This document shows positions 45,991-54,879 of a stretch of 64,000 nucleotides of DNA, one piece after another. A program made the position numbers and the translations under genes. The stretch comes from Streptomyces sp. 2131.1 (lineage in GTDB: Bacteria > Actinomycetota > Actinomycetes > Streptomycetales > Streptomycetaceae). Where the stretch lies: positions 62,001 through 126,000 of the forward strand of contig NZ_FNSY01000001.1 in assembly GCF_900105515.1 (NCBI RefSeq), read 5' to 3'. Within the stretch, counting starts at the first letter, position 1. Every line of letters begins with the position of its first letter. Under the pieces are notes generated by a model. That model saw nothing but the letters and a program-made list of their open reading frames with translations, searched no databases and was not told the origin of the DNA.

Positions 45991-47289
45991 TCAGCCGGTG
46001 GGGCCGGTCCAGCCGGTGGGGAGGTGGGCGAGGCGTACCCGCTGGGGATGGTCGCCGACGGGCACAGAGGTGATCTTCCGGCCGGTGGTGAAGCTGATGG
46101 CTGTGACCTGGTCCGCGCCGCTTTCGGAGATGATGCATGCCTCGCCGTCGCCGCTCACGGTGGCCCAGTACGGTTTGGAGGCGGTGATCAGTGGGCCTTC
46201 CTGCAGGGTGGCGCGGTCGACAACGGAGGCGTAGTTGTCCATGGTTCCGGCGATGCAGAGCTTGGTGCCGTCCGGGTTCATGGACATGCCGTGGTGGCGG
46301 GAGTCGTTGACGTAGGTGGTGCGGTCGTCGCTGGTGCCGGGGTTTTTCGGCAGGGTCTTCATTCTGGTGATCTTGTCCGCGGCGACGTCGTACTCGAAGA
46401 AGCCGTTGAAGAACGAGACCTGGAAGTACATCTTGGACTCGTCGGGCGTGAACGCGACCGGCCGGATCGAGTCGGAGAAGTCTTTGCCGCCGGGATAGGC
46501 GTTCAGCCGATCCCGCATGTCGATGGTCTTGACCACCTTGAGCGTCTGGGCGTCCGCCACGGTGATCTTTCGGTCGCCCTTGAGGAAGTCCTGCCAGGGG
46601 GCGTCGAAGTCGTTGTTGACCTCGCCGATCGACATGTTCCATATCTTGCCGTCACGGGTGAAGACGTTCTCGTGGGGCTTGTCGCCGGTGGCGAAGGAGC
46701 CGATCTGACGCCCCGTGTTGATGTCGAGCACGTGCACGGCGTTTCCTGTGGAAGCCGACACTGCCACCCGCGACCCGTCGGGGGAAACTGCCATGTGGTC
46801 GGCCCGGTAACCTGATACGCGGAAGCGCCACTTGAGTGCCCCCGTGGTGGTGTCGATGGAGGCCACATCGCCGAAGCTGGGGCGCGACACCACGATCGCC
46901 GAGCCGTCGGGGGTGGTGTACATGTCGTCGACGAACTGGTCGTGGCCCTCTCCGGCGGTCTCCCGGATGCCCAGGAAGAAGATCAGCCGGATGGGGTCGG
47001 TGTAGATCTCCCTCAGTCGCTCGCTCTTGTCGGGGACCAGGTTGATCCGGCCGACCTTGGAGAAATCACCGGCGGACTTGATGACGTCTGCGGTGCCCTC
47101 CCAGTTGTTGCCGACCAGCATCACTTCCTGGAGAGCAGGTTCGGCGTGGGCCGTGCTCGCGGGCACCAAGGTGCCGGCGGCCATCAGGGCCGCTGCGGCC
47201 ATGCTCCACAGCCGCCGGCCGTTGGTGCGGGGGCCGCCTTCGGCGCGCCGATGAGAGCCGAGCAGGGCGGAGGGTGGTGCAGTGTGCAT
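45991..47289 (-). CDS. Secreted YncE-like beta-propeller protein
   Basis: This 432-residue exported protein starts at GTG 47289. A signal peptide covers about 1-49 (LWSMAAAALMAAGTLVPAST, then AHA). The mature part is a seven-bladed propeller with WD40/YVTN-like repeats (DHMAVSPDGSRVAVSASTGN, AVHVLDINTGRQIGSFATGD, IRPVAFTPDESKMYFQVSFF). It diverges from a TetR gene with a palindromic operator between, so it is probably TetR-regulated. The function is unknown; related proteins bind ligands outside the cell. Confidence 0.88.
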   Translation of the reverse strand: MHTAPPSALLGSHRRAEGGPRTNGRRLWSMAAAALMAAGTLVPASTAHAEPALQEVMLVGNNWEGTADVIKSAGDFSKVGRINLVPDKSERLREIYTDPIRLIFFLGIRETAGEGHDQFVDDMYTTPDGSAIVVSRPSFGDVASIDTTTGALKWRFRVSGYRADHMAVSPDGSRVAVSASTGNAVHVLDINTGRQIGSFATGDKPHENVFTRDGKIWNMSIGEVNNDFDAPWQDFLKGDRKITVADAQTLKVVKTIDMRDRLNAYPGGKDFSDSIRPVAFTPDESKMYFQVSFFNGFFEYDVAADKITRMKTLPKNPGTSDDRTTYVNDSRHHGMSMNPDGTKLCIAGTMDNYASVVDRATLQEGPLITASKPYWATVSGDGEACIISESGADQVTAISFTTGRKITSVPVGDHPQRVRLAHLPTGWTGPTG

Positions 47290-47476
47290 GTTTCGCTCCT
47301 CTGCAGGAAGTGAGGTGCCGGGTGGGCAGGAAACTGGAGCACTGTGCGGTGAGTCCGCCCGCGGTCGAGCACGAAGCGACTCCGTGCGGAGAGACCGTGG
47401 TAGTCCTTGCCGACGGGTCTACGGCTCACGGTTCGCCCGAGGAGTCCGCGCGCCTCGCGGGCGTGACGCGCACCCT

Positions 47477-47506
47477 CAAGTCTGAACACCGTCTCATTCA
47501 GACTTG
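47477..47506. promoter_or_regulatory. Palindromic operator between the propeller and TetR genes
   Basis: CAAGTCTGA (47477-47485) and TCAGACTTG (47498-47506) form a perfect 9-base inverted repeat with a 12-base spacer. It lies about 80 bases upstream of the TetR start and 190 upstream of the propeller start. Confidence 0.65.
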
Positions 47507-47587
47507 GGTTACCGGATAGTAGGGAGGGGTTGGGACGCGGCGCAAGGCCTGTGCGGCAGGATTGTGTGAACGAGGAGGCAGGAAGGG

Positions 47588-48238
47588 GTGGCAGTGGCGG
47601 GAAGAATCACCCCGTCCGAGGGCCGGTACGGAGGCCGGAATGCGGCCGAGCGGCGGGCGGAGCGGCGCGAGCGGTTCCGCACAGCGGGCCTGGACCTGTT
47701 CGGTGCCGGACCGGGGTACCGGGCCACCAGACTGGGCGACCTGTGCAAATCGGCAGGCCTGTCGACCCGTCAGTTCTATGAGGAGTACCGCACCCTGGAG
47801 GACCTCTTGGCCGACCTCCACCTGTACGTCAACGAGATCGCCGAGAACGCCGTCGTCGACTCGCTGCCCCAGGTCCAGGAGCTTCCCTTGGCGGAGCGTG
47901 TCAGCGCCTGCACGCGCGCCTACCTCAGAGGGGCCGCCGGTGATATGCGGCATGCCCGTATCACCTACGTCGAGATCGTCGGCGTCAGCCCTCGCATCAA
48001 CAACCAGCGCCTGCAGCGCCGCGCCATCTGGATCGAGTTGCTGAACCACCTGGCGGACGAGGCCGTGGAACGCGGGGAAGCGCCGCCCGACAACTACCGT
48101 CTCGCCTCAGCGGCCCTCATCGGCGCCATCAACGGCCTGATGCACGACTGGGTCGTCGGCTGGGTGACCGCCACACGGGAAGAGATCGCCGATGAACTCG
48201 TGCGCATCATTCTCGGCAGGTACCGGCCCACCGGTTGA
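47588..48238 (+). CDS. TetR family transcriptional regulator
   Basis: GTG 47588 gives 216 residues (ATG or GTG codons slightly downstream are possible). The helix-turn-helix is clear (FRTAGLDLFGAGPGYRATRL, GDLCKSAGLSTRQFYEEYRT). The C-terminal ligand domain is helical (LAERVSACTRAYLRGAAGDM, ALIGAINGLMHDWVVGW). It most likely represses the divergent propeller gene and itself through the 47477-47506 palindrome. Confidence 0.9.
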   Translation: MAVAGRITPSEGRYGGRNAAERRAERRERFRTAGLDLFGAGPGYRATRLGDLCKSAGLSTRQFYEEYRTLEDLLADLHLYVNEIAENAVVDSLPQVQELPLAERVSACTRAYLRGAAGDMRHARITYVEIVGVSPRINNQRLQRRAIWIELLNHLADEAVERGEAPPDNYRLASAALIGAINGLMHDWVVGWVTATREEIADELVRIILGRYRPTG

Positions 48239-48829
48239 CCGCGGCCGGAGAGGACCGGCAACTGCCCGGATTCGGTCGCCCTGGCGCGGGTGAACCTCGA
48301 CGCGACGCCACGGGGTTGCGTGGTCCATCGGCACGGCGTTCATCTGCCCGCCGTGGGACGCCGGTCCACCGTGGTTCCCGGGCTGGACCCCGTTCTGCGT
48401 GCGGACCACCGCACCCGATTCCAGGTCGACGACCATCATCTGGCCGGTGGTGTTGTTGTCGGTCCGACGGCCGCTCCGGGGGCGTGGCAGACCAGCCCTC
48501 CGGTGCCGCGTACTCCAGCGCGGCGGCATTGCGCTCACGGTCGGCGGCCATCATGACCGGGCGACGGGCAGGTGCAGGCATCCTGCTGCCGACCGGTGAG
48601 TGAACCGTCCGCATGACGGAGCGGGCCCTCGATCCCGGTGGGCGGCCCACTTACGGTGGCCCCTCGCGGCTCGCGGTCCGAGTGCCCTTGGCGCCTGGCC
48701 GGGGCGTACGCCCGGGCCGGTGCGCCGCCCCTCCCGCCGGCAGGTCATCGAGGGTGGGGCCAGCCCGCCCCACGCGCAGGCGGTGGCGCCCACGCGAGCT
48801 CGGCCCGACCTAGCCACCACCCCCAACAA
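48239..48829. other. Stretch with unrecognised remnants and the distal SDR promoter region
   Basis: Minus-strand patches (MMVVDLESGAVVRTQNGVQP, GNHGGPASHGGQMNAVPMDH near 48330-48460) look like decayed secreted-protein sequence. No intact gene is supportable. The region from about 48610 to the operators at 48830 appears to be non-coding. Confidence 0.4.
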
Positions 48830-48874
48830 ATGGACGTGCCGTTCATTTAATGACTATATGGACGAGGCGTTCAT
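48830..48874. promoter_or_regulatory. Tandem near-palindromic operators upstream of the SDR-SDR-TetR operon
   Basis: ATGGACGTGCCGTTCAT (48830-48846) and ATGGACGAGGCGTTCAT (48858-48874) are 17-base near-palindromes (ATGnACG-N3-CGTnCAT) repeated 28 bases apart, 30 bases before the SDR start. They are the probable binding sites of the operon's own TetR protein at 50691. Confidence 0.7.
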
Positions 48875-48903
48875 ATAAAGCCAAAGAACGACGAGGAGTT
48901 CCC

Positions 48904-49644
48904 ATGAACACGTCCGCACCCGACCGCGCCGCTCTCGTCACCGGCGGCTCCGGCGGCATCGGCCGCGCCACGGCCGAGAGGCTGGCCAAGGACGGCGTCG
49001 CGGTTGCCGTCCACTACGCCGGCAACCGGGCCAAGGCGGAGGAGACCGTCGCAGCCATCACTGCGGCCGGCGGCCGCGCGATCTCCGTAGGCGGCGACGT
49101 CGCCGACGAGAACGCGATGCGTACCGCCTTCGAGACCGTGGATTCCGCATTCGGCGGCATCGACGTCGTGGTGAACACGGCCGGCATCATGGTCCTCGGC
49201 CCGGTCGCGACCTTCGACCTCGACGAACTGGACCGCATGCACCGCACCAACATCCGCGGCACGTTCGTCGTCAGCCAGCAGGCCGCGCGAAGCCTGCGCC
49301 CCGGAGGCGCGATCATCAACTTCTCCACGTCCGTGGTCCGCACCCAGTTTCCCCAGTACGGCGCCTACGTCGCCAGCAAGGCCGCCGTGGAGGCCATGAC
49401 CCTCATCCTCGCCAGGGAACTGCGCGGCCGCGACATCACCGTCAACGCCGTGGCCCCCGGCCCCACCGCCACCCCTCTCTTCCTCCGGGGCAAGGACGAG
49501 GAGACCGTCGCCAAGCTCGCTAAAGCGGCCCCGCTGGAGCGCCTCGGCAAGCCGGAGGACATCGCCGAGACCGTCGCCTTCCTCGCCGGCCCGGCCCGCT
49601 GGGTCAACGGCCAGGTCATCTACACCAACGGCGGCCTTGCGTAA
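48904..49644 (+). CDS. SDR family oxidoreductase
   Basis: ATG 48904 follows GAGGAGTTCCC. The 246-residue protein is a classical short-chain dehydrogenase: NAD(P) motif TGGSGGIGRA near the N-terminus, NTAG-type segment (VVNTAGIMVLG), catalytic Ser in NFSTSV and YVASK (Y-x3-K), and the end WVNGQVIYTNGGLA typical of 3-oxoacyl-ACP reductase-like members. It is the first gene of a putative operon with a second SDR and a TetR regulator. Confidence 0.92.
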   Translation: MNTSAPDRAALVTGGSGGIGRATAERLAKDGVAVAVHYAGNRAKAEETVAAITAAGGRAISVGGDVADENAMRTAFETVDSAFGGIDVVVNTAGIMVLGPVATFDLDELDRMHRTNIRGTFVVSQQAARSLRPGGAIINFSTSVVRTQFPQYGAYVASKAAVEAMTLILARELRGRDITVNAVAPGPTATPLFLRGKDEETVAKLAKAAPLERLGKPEDIAETVAFLAGPARWVNGQVIYTNGGLA

Positions 49645-49699
49645 CCCCCCTGAGCGGCCCGACTCAACCGGCCGCAGCCACCCCCTCTGAAAGGCCCCC

Positions 49700-50600
49700 G
49701 TGTCCTCCACCAGCAACGTCGTCGTCATCACGGGCGCCTCCAGCGGTTTCGGCGCCCTCACCGCCCGGGCCCTGGCAGACGCCGGCCACACCGTGTACGC
49801 GGGCATGCGCAACACCGCGGGCCGCAACGCGCCGCAGGTCCAGGCCGCGGCCGACTACGCCCGCGAGCACGATGTCGACCTGAGCTCCATCGAACTCGAC
49901 GTGAACGCGCAGGACTCCGTCGACGCGGCCGTAGCGCAGGTCGAGGCCGAGTCCGGCCGGATCGACGTGCTCATCCACAACGCCGGCTACATGGCCACCG
50001 GCCCCGCCGAGGCCTTCACCCCGGAACAACTCGCGGATCTCCACGACGTCAACGTGCTCTCCACCCAGCGCGTCAACCGCGCCGCGCTGCCCGGCGTGCG
50101 CCGCCGGGGCCGGGGGCTCGTGCTCCGGGTGTCCAGCAGCAGCGTCAAGGGCGGCACTCCCCCGTATCTCGCCCCCTACTTCGCGGCCAAGGCCGCCATG
50201 GACTCCCTCGCGGTGTCCTACGCGGCCGAGCTGGCCCGCTGGGGCATCGAGACCACGATCGTCGTACCCGGATCGTTCACCAGCGGCACCAACCACTTCG
50301 CCCACTCCGGCCGCCCCGCGGACACCTCCGTCGAGGCCGAGTACGCGACGAAGTACCCCGGGCTCATGGATCAGGTCGCGGAGAAGCTGGCGGCACTCGG
50401 CCCCCGAGAACGCGAACGCGTCCATGGTCTCCGACGAGATCGCGCGCATCGTCGCCCTGCCTGAGAGCAACCGGCCCTTCCGCGTACACATCGACCCCGC
50501 GGACGACGGGTCACAGGAGGTCTCGGACAACGCCGACCGCATCCGTGCCACGTTCCTGGAGCGGATCGGTCTCGCCGACCTGCTGGGCGGCGGACACTGA
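49700..50600 (+). pseudogene. SDR family oxidoreductase with a C-terminal frameshift
   Basis: GTG 49700 encodes a second SDR (VVVITGASSGFGALTARALA, IHNAGYMATGP, RVSSSSVKGG and YFAAKAAMD with Y-x3-K). At about 50400 an extra C in GGCCCCCGAG shifts the frame. The native C-terminus (ENANASMVSDEIARIVALPE, SNRPFRVHIDPADDG, FLERIGLADLLGGGH) continues in the next frame to 50600. As read, translation would stop at 50464 with a non-native tail. A single-base sequencing error would also explain it. Confidence 0.85.
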
Positions 50601-50690
50601 CCTCGCCCGGAGGCGTGCGGGCTTCGGCCCCGCACGCCTCCGGCACGGACCGCAGCGCCACCAACCCCTCACCCCGATCAGGAGCATCCC

Positions 50691-51317
50691 GTGTCAGAAG
50701 CCGCGAAGACCCCGGCGAACAGAGGCCGTGGACGGCGACCCGCCGAGGAGGTGCGGGCAGAGATTCTGCACGCCGTCGGCGAACTGCTCCTGGCGGAGGG
50801 GACGAGTCGTCTCACCTTCGAGCGGATCGCGAAGGCGTCGGGCGCCAGCAGGACCACCCTCTACAAGTGGTGGCCGTCCATCGGCGCGCTCGCGCTCGAC
50901 GGCTACTTCCATGCCGTCGAGGAGACCCTCGCCTTCCCCGACACCGGGGACATCCGAGCGGATCTGCTCACACAACTGCACGCCTTCGCCGAGGTGATGA
51001 CCCGGACACCCGGCGGGCGCATCCTCACCGAGCTCATCGGCGCCTCCCAGACCGATGCGCAACTGGCCGCCTCCTACCGGGACCTCTACTCCGCCCGTCG
51101 CCGCAGGCTCGCGGGCGAGCGGCTGCGGCAGGCCCGGGCACAGGGGCAGATCCGCCCCGACGTCGACGTGCAGGTCATGGTGGACCAGCTCTGGGGAGCC
51201 ATCTACCACCGGCTCCTGATACCCGACGAGCCGGTCACCGGGGCCTTCGTCACGGCCCTGGTCGACAACCTCCTCCTAGGGGTCGCCACCCGCCCGGGGA
51301 CCGGCTCGGCCGGCTGA
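50691..51317 (+). CDS. TetR family transcriptional regulator (operon autoregulator)
   Basis: GTG 50691 gives 208 residues. The helix-turn-helix is clear (AEILHAVGELLLAEGTSRLT, FERIAKASGASRTTLYKWWP). The C-terminal domain is of the TetR_C_11 kind (ILTELIGASQTDAQLAASYR, VMVDQLWGAIYHRLL). It is the last gene of the SDR operon and probably binds the paired sites at 48830-48874. Confidence 0.9.
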   Translation: MSEAAKTPANRGRGRRPAEEVRAEILHAVGELLLAEGTSRLTFERIAKASGASRTTLYKWWPSIGALALDGYFHAVEETLAFPDTGDIRADLLTQLHAFAEVMTRTPGGRILTELIGASQTDAQLAASYRDLYSARRRRLAGERLRQARAQGQIRPDVDVQVMVDQLWGAIYHRLLIPDEPVTGAFVTALVDNLLLGVATRPGTGSAG

Positions 51318-51506
51318 GCCGGACGGCCACCGAGCGGGGCCGCTTCCCCGCACACACGAAACCTCTGTTTTTTTCATCCTCATGACGGCCTCTTGCGGCG
51401 ACGTGTTCACGTCAATACAGTTCCCGGCGTCAAGTTGCAGCGCTACCAGTAGTCCGTTCGCGGCCCGCTGTGCGCCGCAGTGGAGAACTAATCGAAGGAG
51501 CCCTCG

Positions 51507-53489
51507 GTGGGATTCACGCGGCGCACGTTCTTGCAAGCAGCAACGGCGGTGGGACTGATGGGAGTAATGGCGGGTGGGGAGGCCACGCTCGCGCACGCGG
51601 CGCCCGCGGCCGGCGGCCCGGGCGACGTGGTCGGCAAGGTGACTGTGGGATATCAGGGCTGGTTCGCCTGCAAGGGCGACGGCGCCCCGATCGACGGCTG
51701 GTGGCACTGGGCGCGGAACTGGGGGGAGACCCCCTCCCCGTCCAACCACGCCATCGTGGCCTGGCCCGATGTCCGTGAGTACCCGGCCACGTACCGGACC
51801 GCCTTCGGCAACCTCGGCAACGGGCAGCCGGCCTCGTTGTTCTCCTCGTACGACCAGTCCACCGTCGATACCCACTTCCGGTGGATGAAGCAGTACGGCA
51901 TCGACGCCGCGGCCCTCCAGCGGTTCAACCCGACCGGCGGCGAAGGACCGACGCGCGACGCGATGGCGAGCAAGGTACGCGCCGCCGCGGAGGCCGAGGG
52001 CGTCAAATTCTACATCATGTACGACGTGTCCGACTGGACGTCCATGCAGACGGGCATCAAGGCCGACTGGACCGCCAAGATGCGTGCGCACACCGCTTCT
52101 GCCGCCTACGCCCGGCAGAACGGCAAGCCGGTGGTGTGCATATGGGGCTTCGGCTTCGACGACGCCCAGCGCCCGTTCACCCCGGAGGCGTGTCTGGACG
52201 TGCTGAACTGGTTCAAGGCCCAGGACTGCTACGTCATCGGCGGGGTTCCGACCTGGTGGCGCACGGGCGACCGGGACTCCCGGCCGGGCTTCAGCGGCGT
52301 CTACCACGCCTTCGACATGCTCTCGCCCTGGCTGGTAGGCCGGATCGGCAACGCCGGTGACGCCGACAACTTCTACAACGCCGCCACCGTGCCCGACCTC
52401 GCCGAGTGCACCGCGCACGGCATCGACTACCAGCCGTGCGTCCTGCCCGGCGGGGTCACCGAACGCCAGCGCGCCCACGGCGACTTCATGTGGCGGCAGT
52501 TCTACAACATGGGCCGGGCCGGGGTGCCCAGCGTCTACATCTCCATGTTCGACGAATACAACGAGGGCAACCAGATCGCCAAGACCGCGGAGTCCCGGGA
52601 CTGGGTCCCCACCGGGTCGGGCTTCCTCGCGCTCGACGAGGACGGCACAGCCTGCTCGTCCGACTACTACCTCCGACTGACCGGCGACGGCGGCCGCATG
52701 CTCAAGGGCCAGCTCCCCGTCACCGCCATCCGGCCGACCCCGCCGCTCGTCGGCGGCAACGGCAACCAGCCGCCGACCGCCCCCGGCAATCCGCGCGCCA
52801 CCGCCGTCACCGACACCACCGTCACGCTGGCCTGGACCGCCTCGACGGACGACTCCGGTGTGACGGGGTACCGCGTGCGCCGGATCACGGGGGACACGGT
52901 CACCCCCGTGGGCACCGCTCCAGGGAACACCACCACCTACACGGTGAGCGGCCTCGCCCCGTCGACCTCGTACACCTTCGACGTCCAGGCGCTCGACTCC
53001 GCAGGCTCCGTGTCCGCGGCCTCGGCCCGGGTCACCGCCACCACGGCGGCCGGCGGCGGCACCCCCACCGGCGACCTGGCACTGCGCCGGCCGGTCTCCG
53101 AAAGCAGCCACACCCAGACCTACGGCGCGAGCAACGCCGTGGACGGCGATCCGGGCACGTACTGGGAGAGCGCCAACCACGCCTTCCCCCAGTGGCTCCA
53201 GGTCGACCTGGGCGCCACCACAGGCGTCCGTCGCATCATTCTCGCCCTGCCGCCGTCCACCAGCTGGGGCGCGCGCACGCAGACCGTCGCCGTCCAGGGC
53301 AGCACCGACGGCGCCTCCTTCTCCGTCCTGCGCTCCAGCACGGACTGCTCCTTCGACCCGCTCACCGGGAACACCGCCACTCTGACCCTCCCCGCCTCCA
53401 CGACCACCCGCCACCTGCGGCTCGCCTTCACCGCCAACACGGGCTGGCCCGCGGGCCAGCTCGCGCAGCTCCAGGTGTACGGCACCTGA
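51507..53489 (+). CDS. Secreted GH71/GH99-like glycoside hydrolase with FN3 and F5/8C domains
   Basis: GTG 51507 follows AAGGAG. The 660-residue protein has a Tat-type signal (TRRTFLQAATAVGLMGVMAG), a TIM-barrel catalytic region (about 44-410) of the GH71/99-like type (VGYQGWFACKGDGAPIDGWW, HFRWMKQYGIDAAALQRFNP, VPSVYISMFDEYNEGNQ with a likely catalytic Glu), a fibronectin type III domain (about 425-515) and a C-terminal discoidin/CBM32-type domain (about 530-660). It probably hydrolyses mannan or alpha-glucan outside the cell. A strong terminator follows it. Confidence 0.85.
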   Translation: MGFTRRTFLQAATAVGLMGVMAGGEATLAHAAPAAGGPGDVVGKVTVGYQGWFACKGDGAPIDGWWHWARNWGETPSPSNHAIVAWPDVREYPATYRTAFGNLGNGQPASLFSSYDQSTVDTHFRWMKQYGIDAAALQRFNPTGGEGPTRDAMASKVRAAAEAEGVKFYIMYDVSDWTSMQTGIKADWTAKMRAHTASAAYARQNGKPVVCIWGFGFDDAQRPFTPEACLDVLNWFKAQDCYVIGGVPTWWRTGDRDSRPGFSGVYHAFDMLSPWLVGRIGNAGDADNFYNAATVPDLAECTAHGIDYQPCVLPGGVTERQRAHGDFMWRQFYNMGRAGVPSVYISMFDEYNEGNQIAKTAESRDWVPTGSGFLALDEDGTACSSDYYLRLTGDGGRMLKGQLPVTAIRPTPPLVGGNGNQPPTAPGNPRATAVTDTTVTLAWTASTDDSGVTGYRVRRITGDTVTPVGTAPGNTTTYTVSGLAPSTSYTFDVQALDSAGSVSAASARVTATTAAGGGTPTGDLALRRPVSESSHTQTYGASNAVDGDPGTYWESANHAFPQWLQVDLGATTGVRRIILALPPSTSWGARTQTVAVQGSTDGASFSVLRSSTDCSFDPLTGNTATLTLPASTTTRHLRLAFTANTGWPAGQLAQLQVYGT

Positions 53490-53496
53490 CCCCGGA

Positions 53497-53544
53497 AGCG
53501 GCGACGGCCCCGGGGCCTTCATGGGTCCCGGGGCCGTCGCCGCT
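53497..53544. terminator. Perfect 18-bp stem-loop terminator
   Basis: AGCGGCGACGGCCCCGGG (53497-53514) pairs with its complement at 53527-53544 around a 12-base loop. It lies seven bases after the glycosidase stop. Confidence 0.88.
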
Positions 53545-53636
53545 GCACGCGCTTCGCATCCGAGGGGTTCGTCCCCGCGGCGACACCCGGGCCCCCGCAA
53601 CGCCCGCGGGCACGACGAACCGCCGGCTCTCGGGGA

Positions 53637-53720
53637 TCAGCTGAACTCGGCGACGACCGTGTGGTCCCCCGTCACCTCACCGAAGCCGGCGCTGGTAGCG
53701 TCATCACGAAGCAGGTGGCC
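53637..53720 (-). pseudogene. Short C-terminal remnant of an unknown gene
   Basis: The minus strand reads HLLRDDATSAGFGEVTGDHT, VVAEFS, stop at 53637. It has coding character but no recognised upstream part; frames above 53720 do not continue it. Confidence 0.3.
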
Positions 53721-53794
53721 GACCGAGCAATACGTCCGGCATCCCTGGCTTCGATCGGCGAGTGAGCAGATGAGTCGGCGACGGCTGTGATCGC

Positions 53795-54421
53795 TCAAAC
53801 ATGCATGTCTGGAGTGCCGCGAACTGCATATGCCGGTAGGCGGATTTCCTTCAGGTAGGCCGGGGAGAGCGAGAGCCCGAACCGCTGCTCGATGACGCCG
53901 AGGGTGCGACGGTAGGCATCCGTGTAGTGCTCACTTTCGGGGGCGACGAGCGTTTTCCCGTCGGGCTGCAGCACGTGCCCGCCAATGAGGTCGGGAAGCA
54001 GCAGGTCAGGCTCCCGGCCCCAGCGCCATATTTCCTCGCGCAGCCCGAAGCCACATAGTTCCACGCCGTCCCGAGCATAGAAAACTGTGGCCGGCGGATG
54101 CTCTTGCATCGGCACATAGTGGACAGCCTCGATGCCCTTTTGGGATATCTCTGCCAAGCGGTCCCCACCGGTGGAGTCGCCGTACTCCAGGGCGAACGCC
54201 CAGCCCTCCTGCTCTCCGACGCGTACGACACCGTCACCGTCCTCGCCCGGTCGGTACCACTCACCAAGAGACCAGGCTTCGGCGTCAGTGATCGGCTCGG
54301 TCGCGGCGTCCCGGTCGCCTCCCATGCGTACCGCCAGTTCCTGCGGGGATATCCCGCGTGCGAACACCACACTGGACATCCAGTGCTCCAGATCAACCAG
54401 CCACCGAATCCCGTCGCGCAC
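53795..54421 (-). CDS. DUF6461 domain protein
   Basis: GTG 54421 is preceded by GGGAGGGGCGAAGGC. The 208-residue soluble product matches DUF6461 throughout (DGIRWLVDLEHWMSSVVFAR, GISPQELAVRMGG, GDGVVRVGEQEGWAFALEYG, LCGFGLREEIWRWGREPDLL, LGVIEQRFGLSLSPAYLKEI, LPAYAV). The function is unknown; such proteins often cluster in Streptomyces with other DUFs of possible immunity role. Confidence 0.85.
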   Translation of the reverse strand: MRDGIRWLVDLEHWMSSVVFARGISPQELAVRMGGDRDAATEPITDAEAWSLGEWYRPGEDGDGVVRVGEQEGWAFALEYGDSTGGDRLAEISQKGIEAVHYVPMQEHPPATVFYARDGVELCGFGLREEIWRWGREPDLLLPDLIGGHVLQPDGKTLVAPESEHYTDAYRRTLGVIEQRFGLSLSPAYLKEIRLPAYAVRGTPDMHV

Positions 54422-54571
54422 GCCTTCGCCCCTCCCGTAAGCAAATGATCGTCGGGTGCACCCTATGCAGCGGCCCTGAATCGCCTGCGCGGGGAGTGCC
54501 GGGAGTGACGGCGTGTACGGAAGTGCGCTGCGCTGAGCCGATCGGTGCCGGTGCGGAAGAAAGGTTCTGTG

Positions 54572-54805
54572 ATGTTGATGGCCCACCCCGCGGTGCTACG
54601 GGACCTGATCGAGAATCATGAGGCCCTCATGGCCGTGGGCGCCGCCGAGGCGGAGAGCGCGGAAGTGCGGCGGCGCCTGGACGACGTCGCGTACACCCTG
54701 CGCGTGTGCACCGGCACCCGGGACATCGACGCGGCTCTGGTCGCCGCCCGGCACCAGTTGCCCGGCGCCCGCCCTCTGGACGACTCCGTCCTGGCCGGCA
54801 GCTGA
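54572..54805 (+). CDS. DUF5133 domain protein
   Basis: ATG 54572 follows AAAGGTTCTGTG. The 77-residue product (MLMAHPAVLRDLIENHEALM, EVRRRLDDVAYTLRVCTGTR, DIDAALVAARHQLPGARPLD) matches the whole of DUF5133, a small Streptomyces family of unknown function. It is monocistronic, convergent with the HEAT-like pseudogene. Confidence 0.85.
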   Translation: MLMAHPAVLRDLIENHEALMAVGAAEAESAEVRRRLDDVAYTLRVCTGTRDIDAALVAARHQLPGARPLDDSVLAGS

Positions 54806-54879
54806 CGGCCCGTGGGCGGCCGTCCGGGCCCACGGACGGGAAGTCGGACCGGCAGCAGGCTCGGGAACCGTCCGTGTCC

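Noticed and set aside
52406..53644. A 412-codon plus-strand ORF in another frame of the glycosidase gene
   Set aside because: Arg/His-rich shadow of the GH71/99-like gene in a +2 frame.
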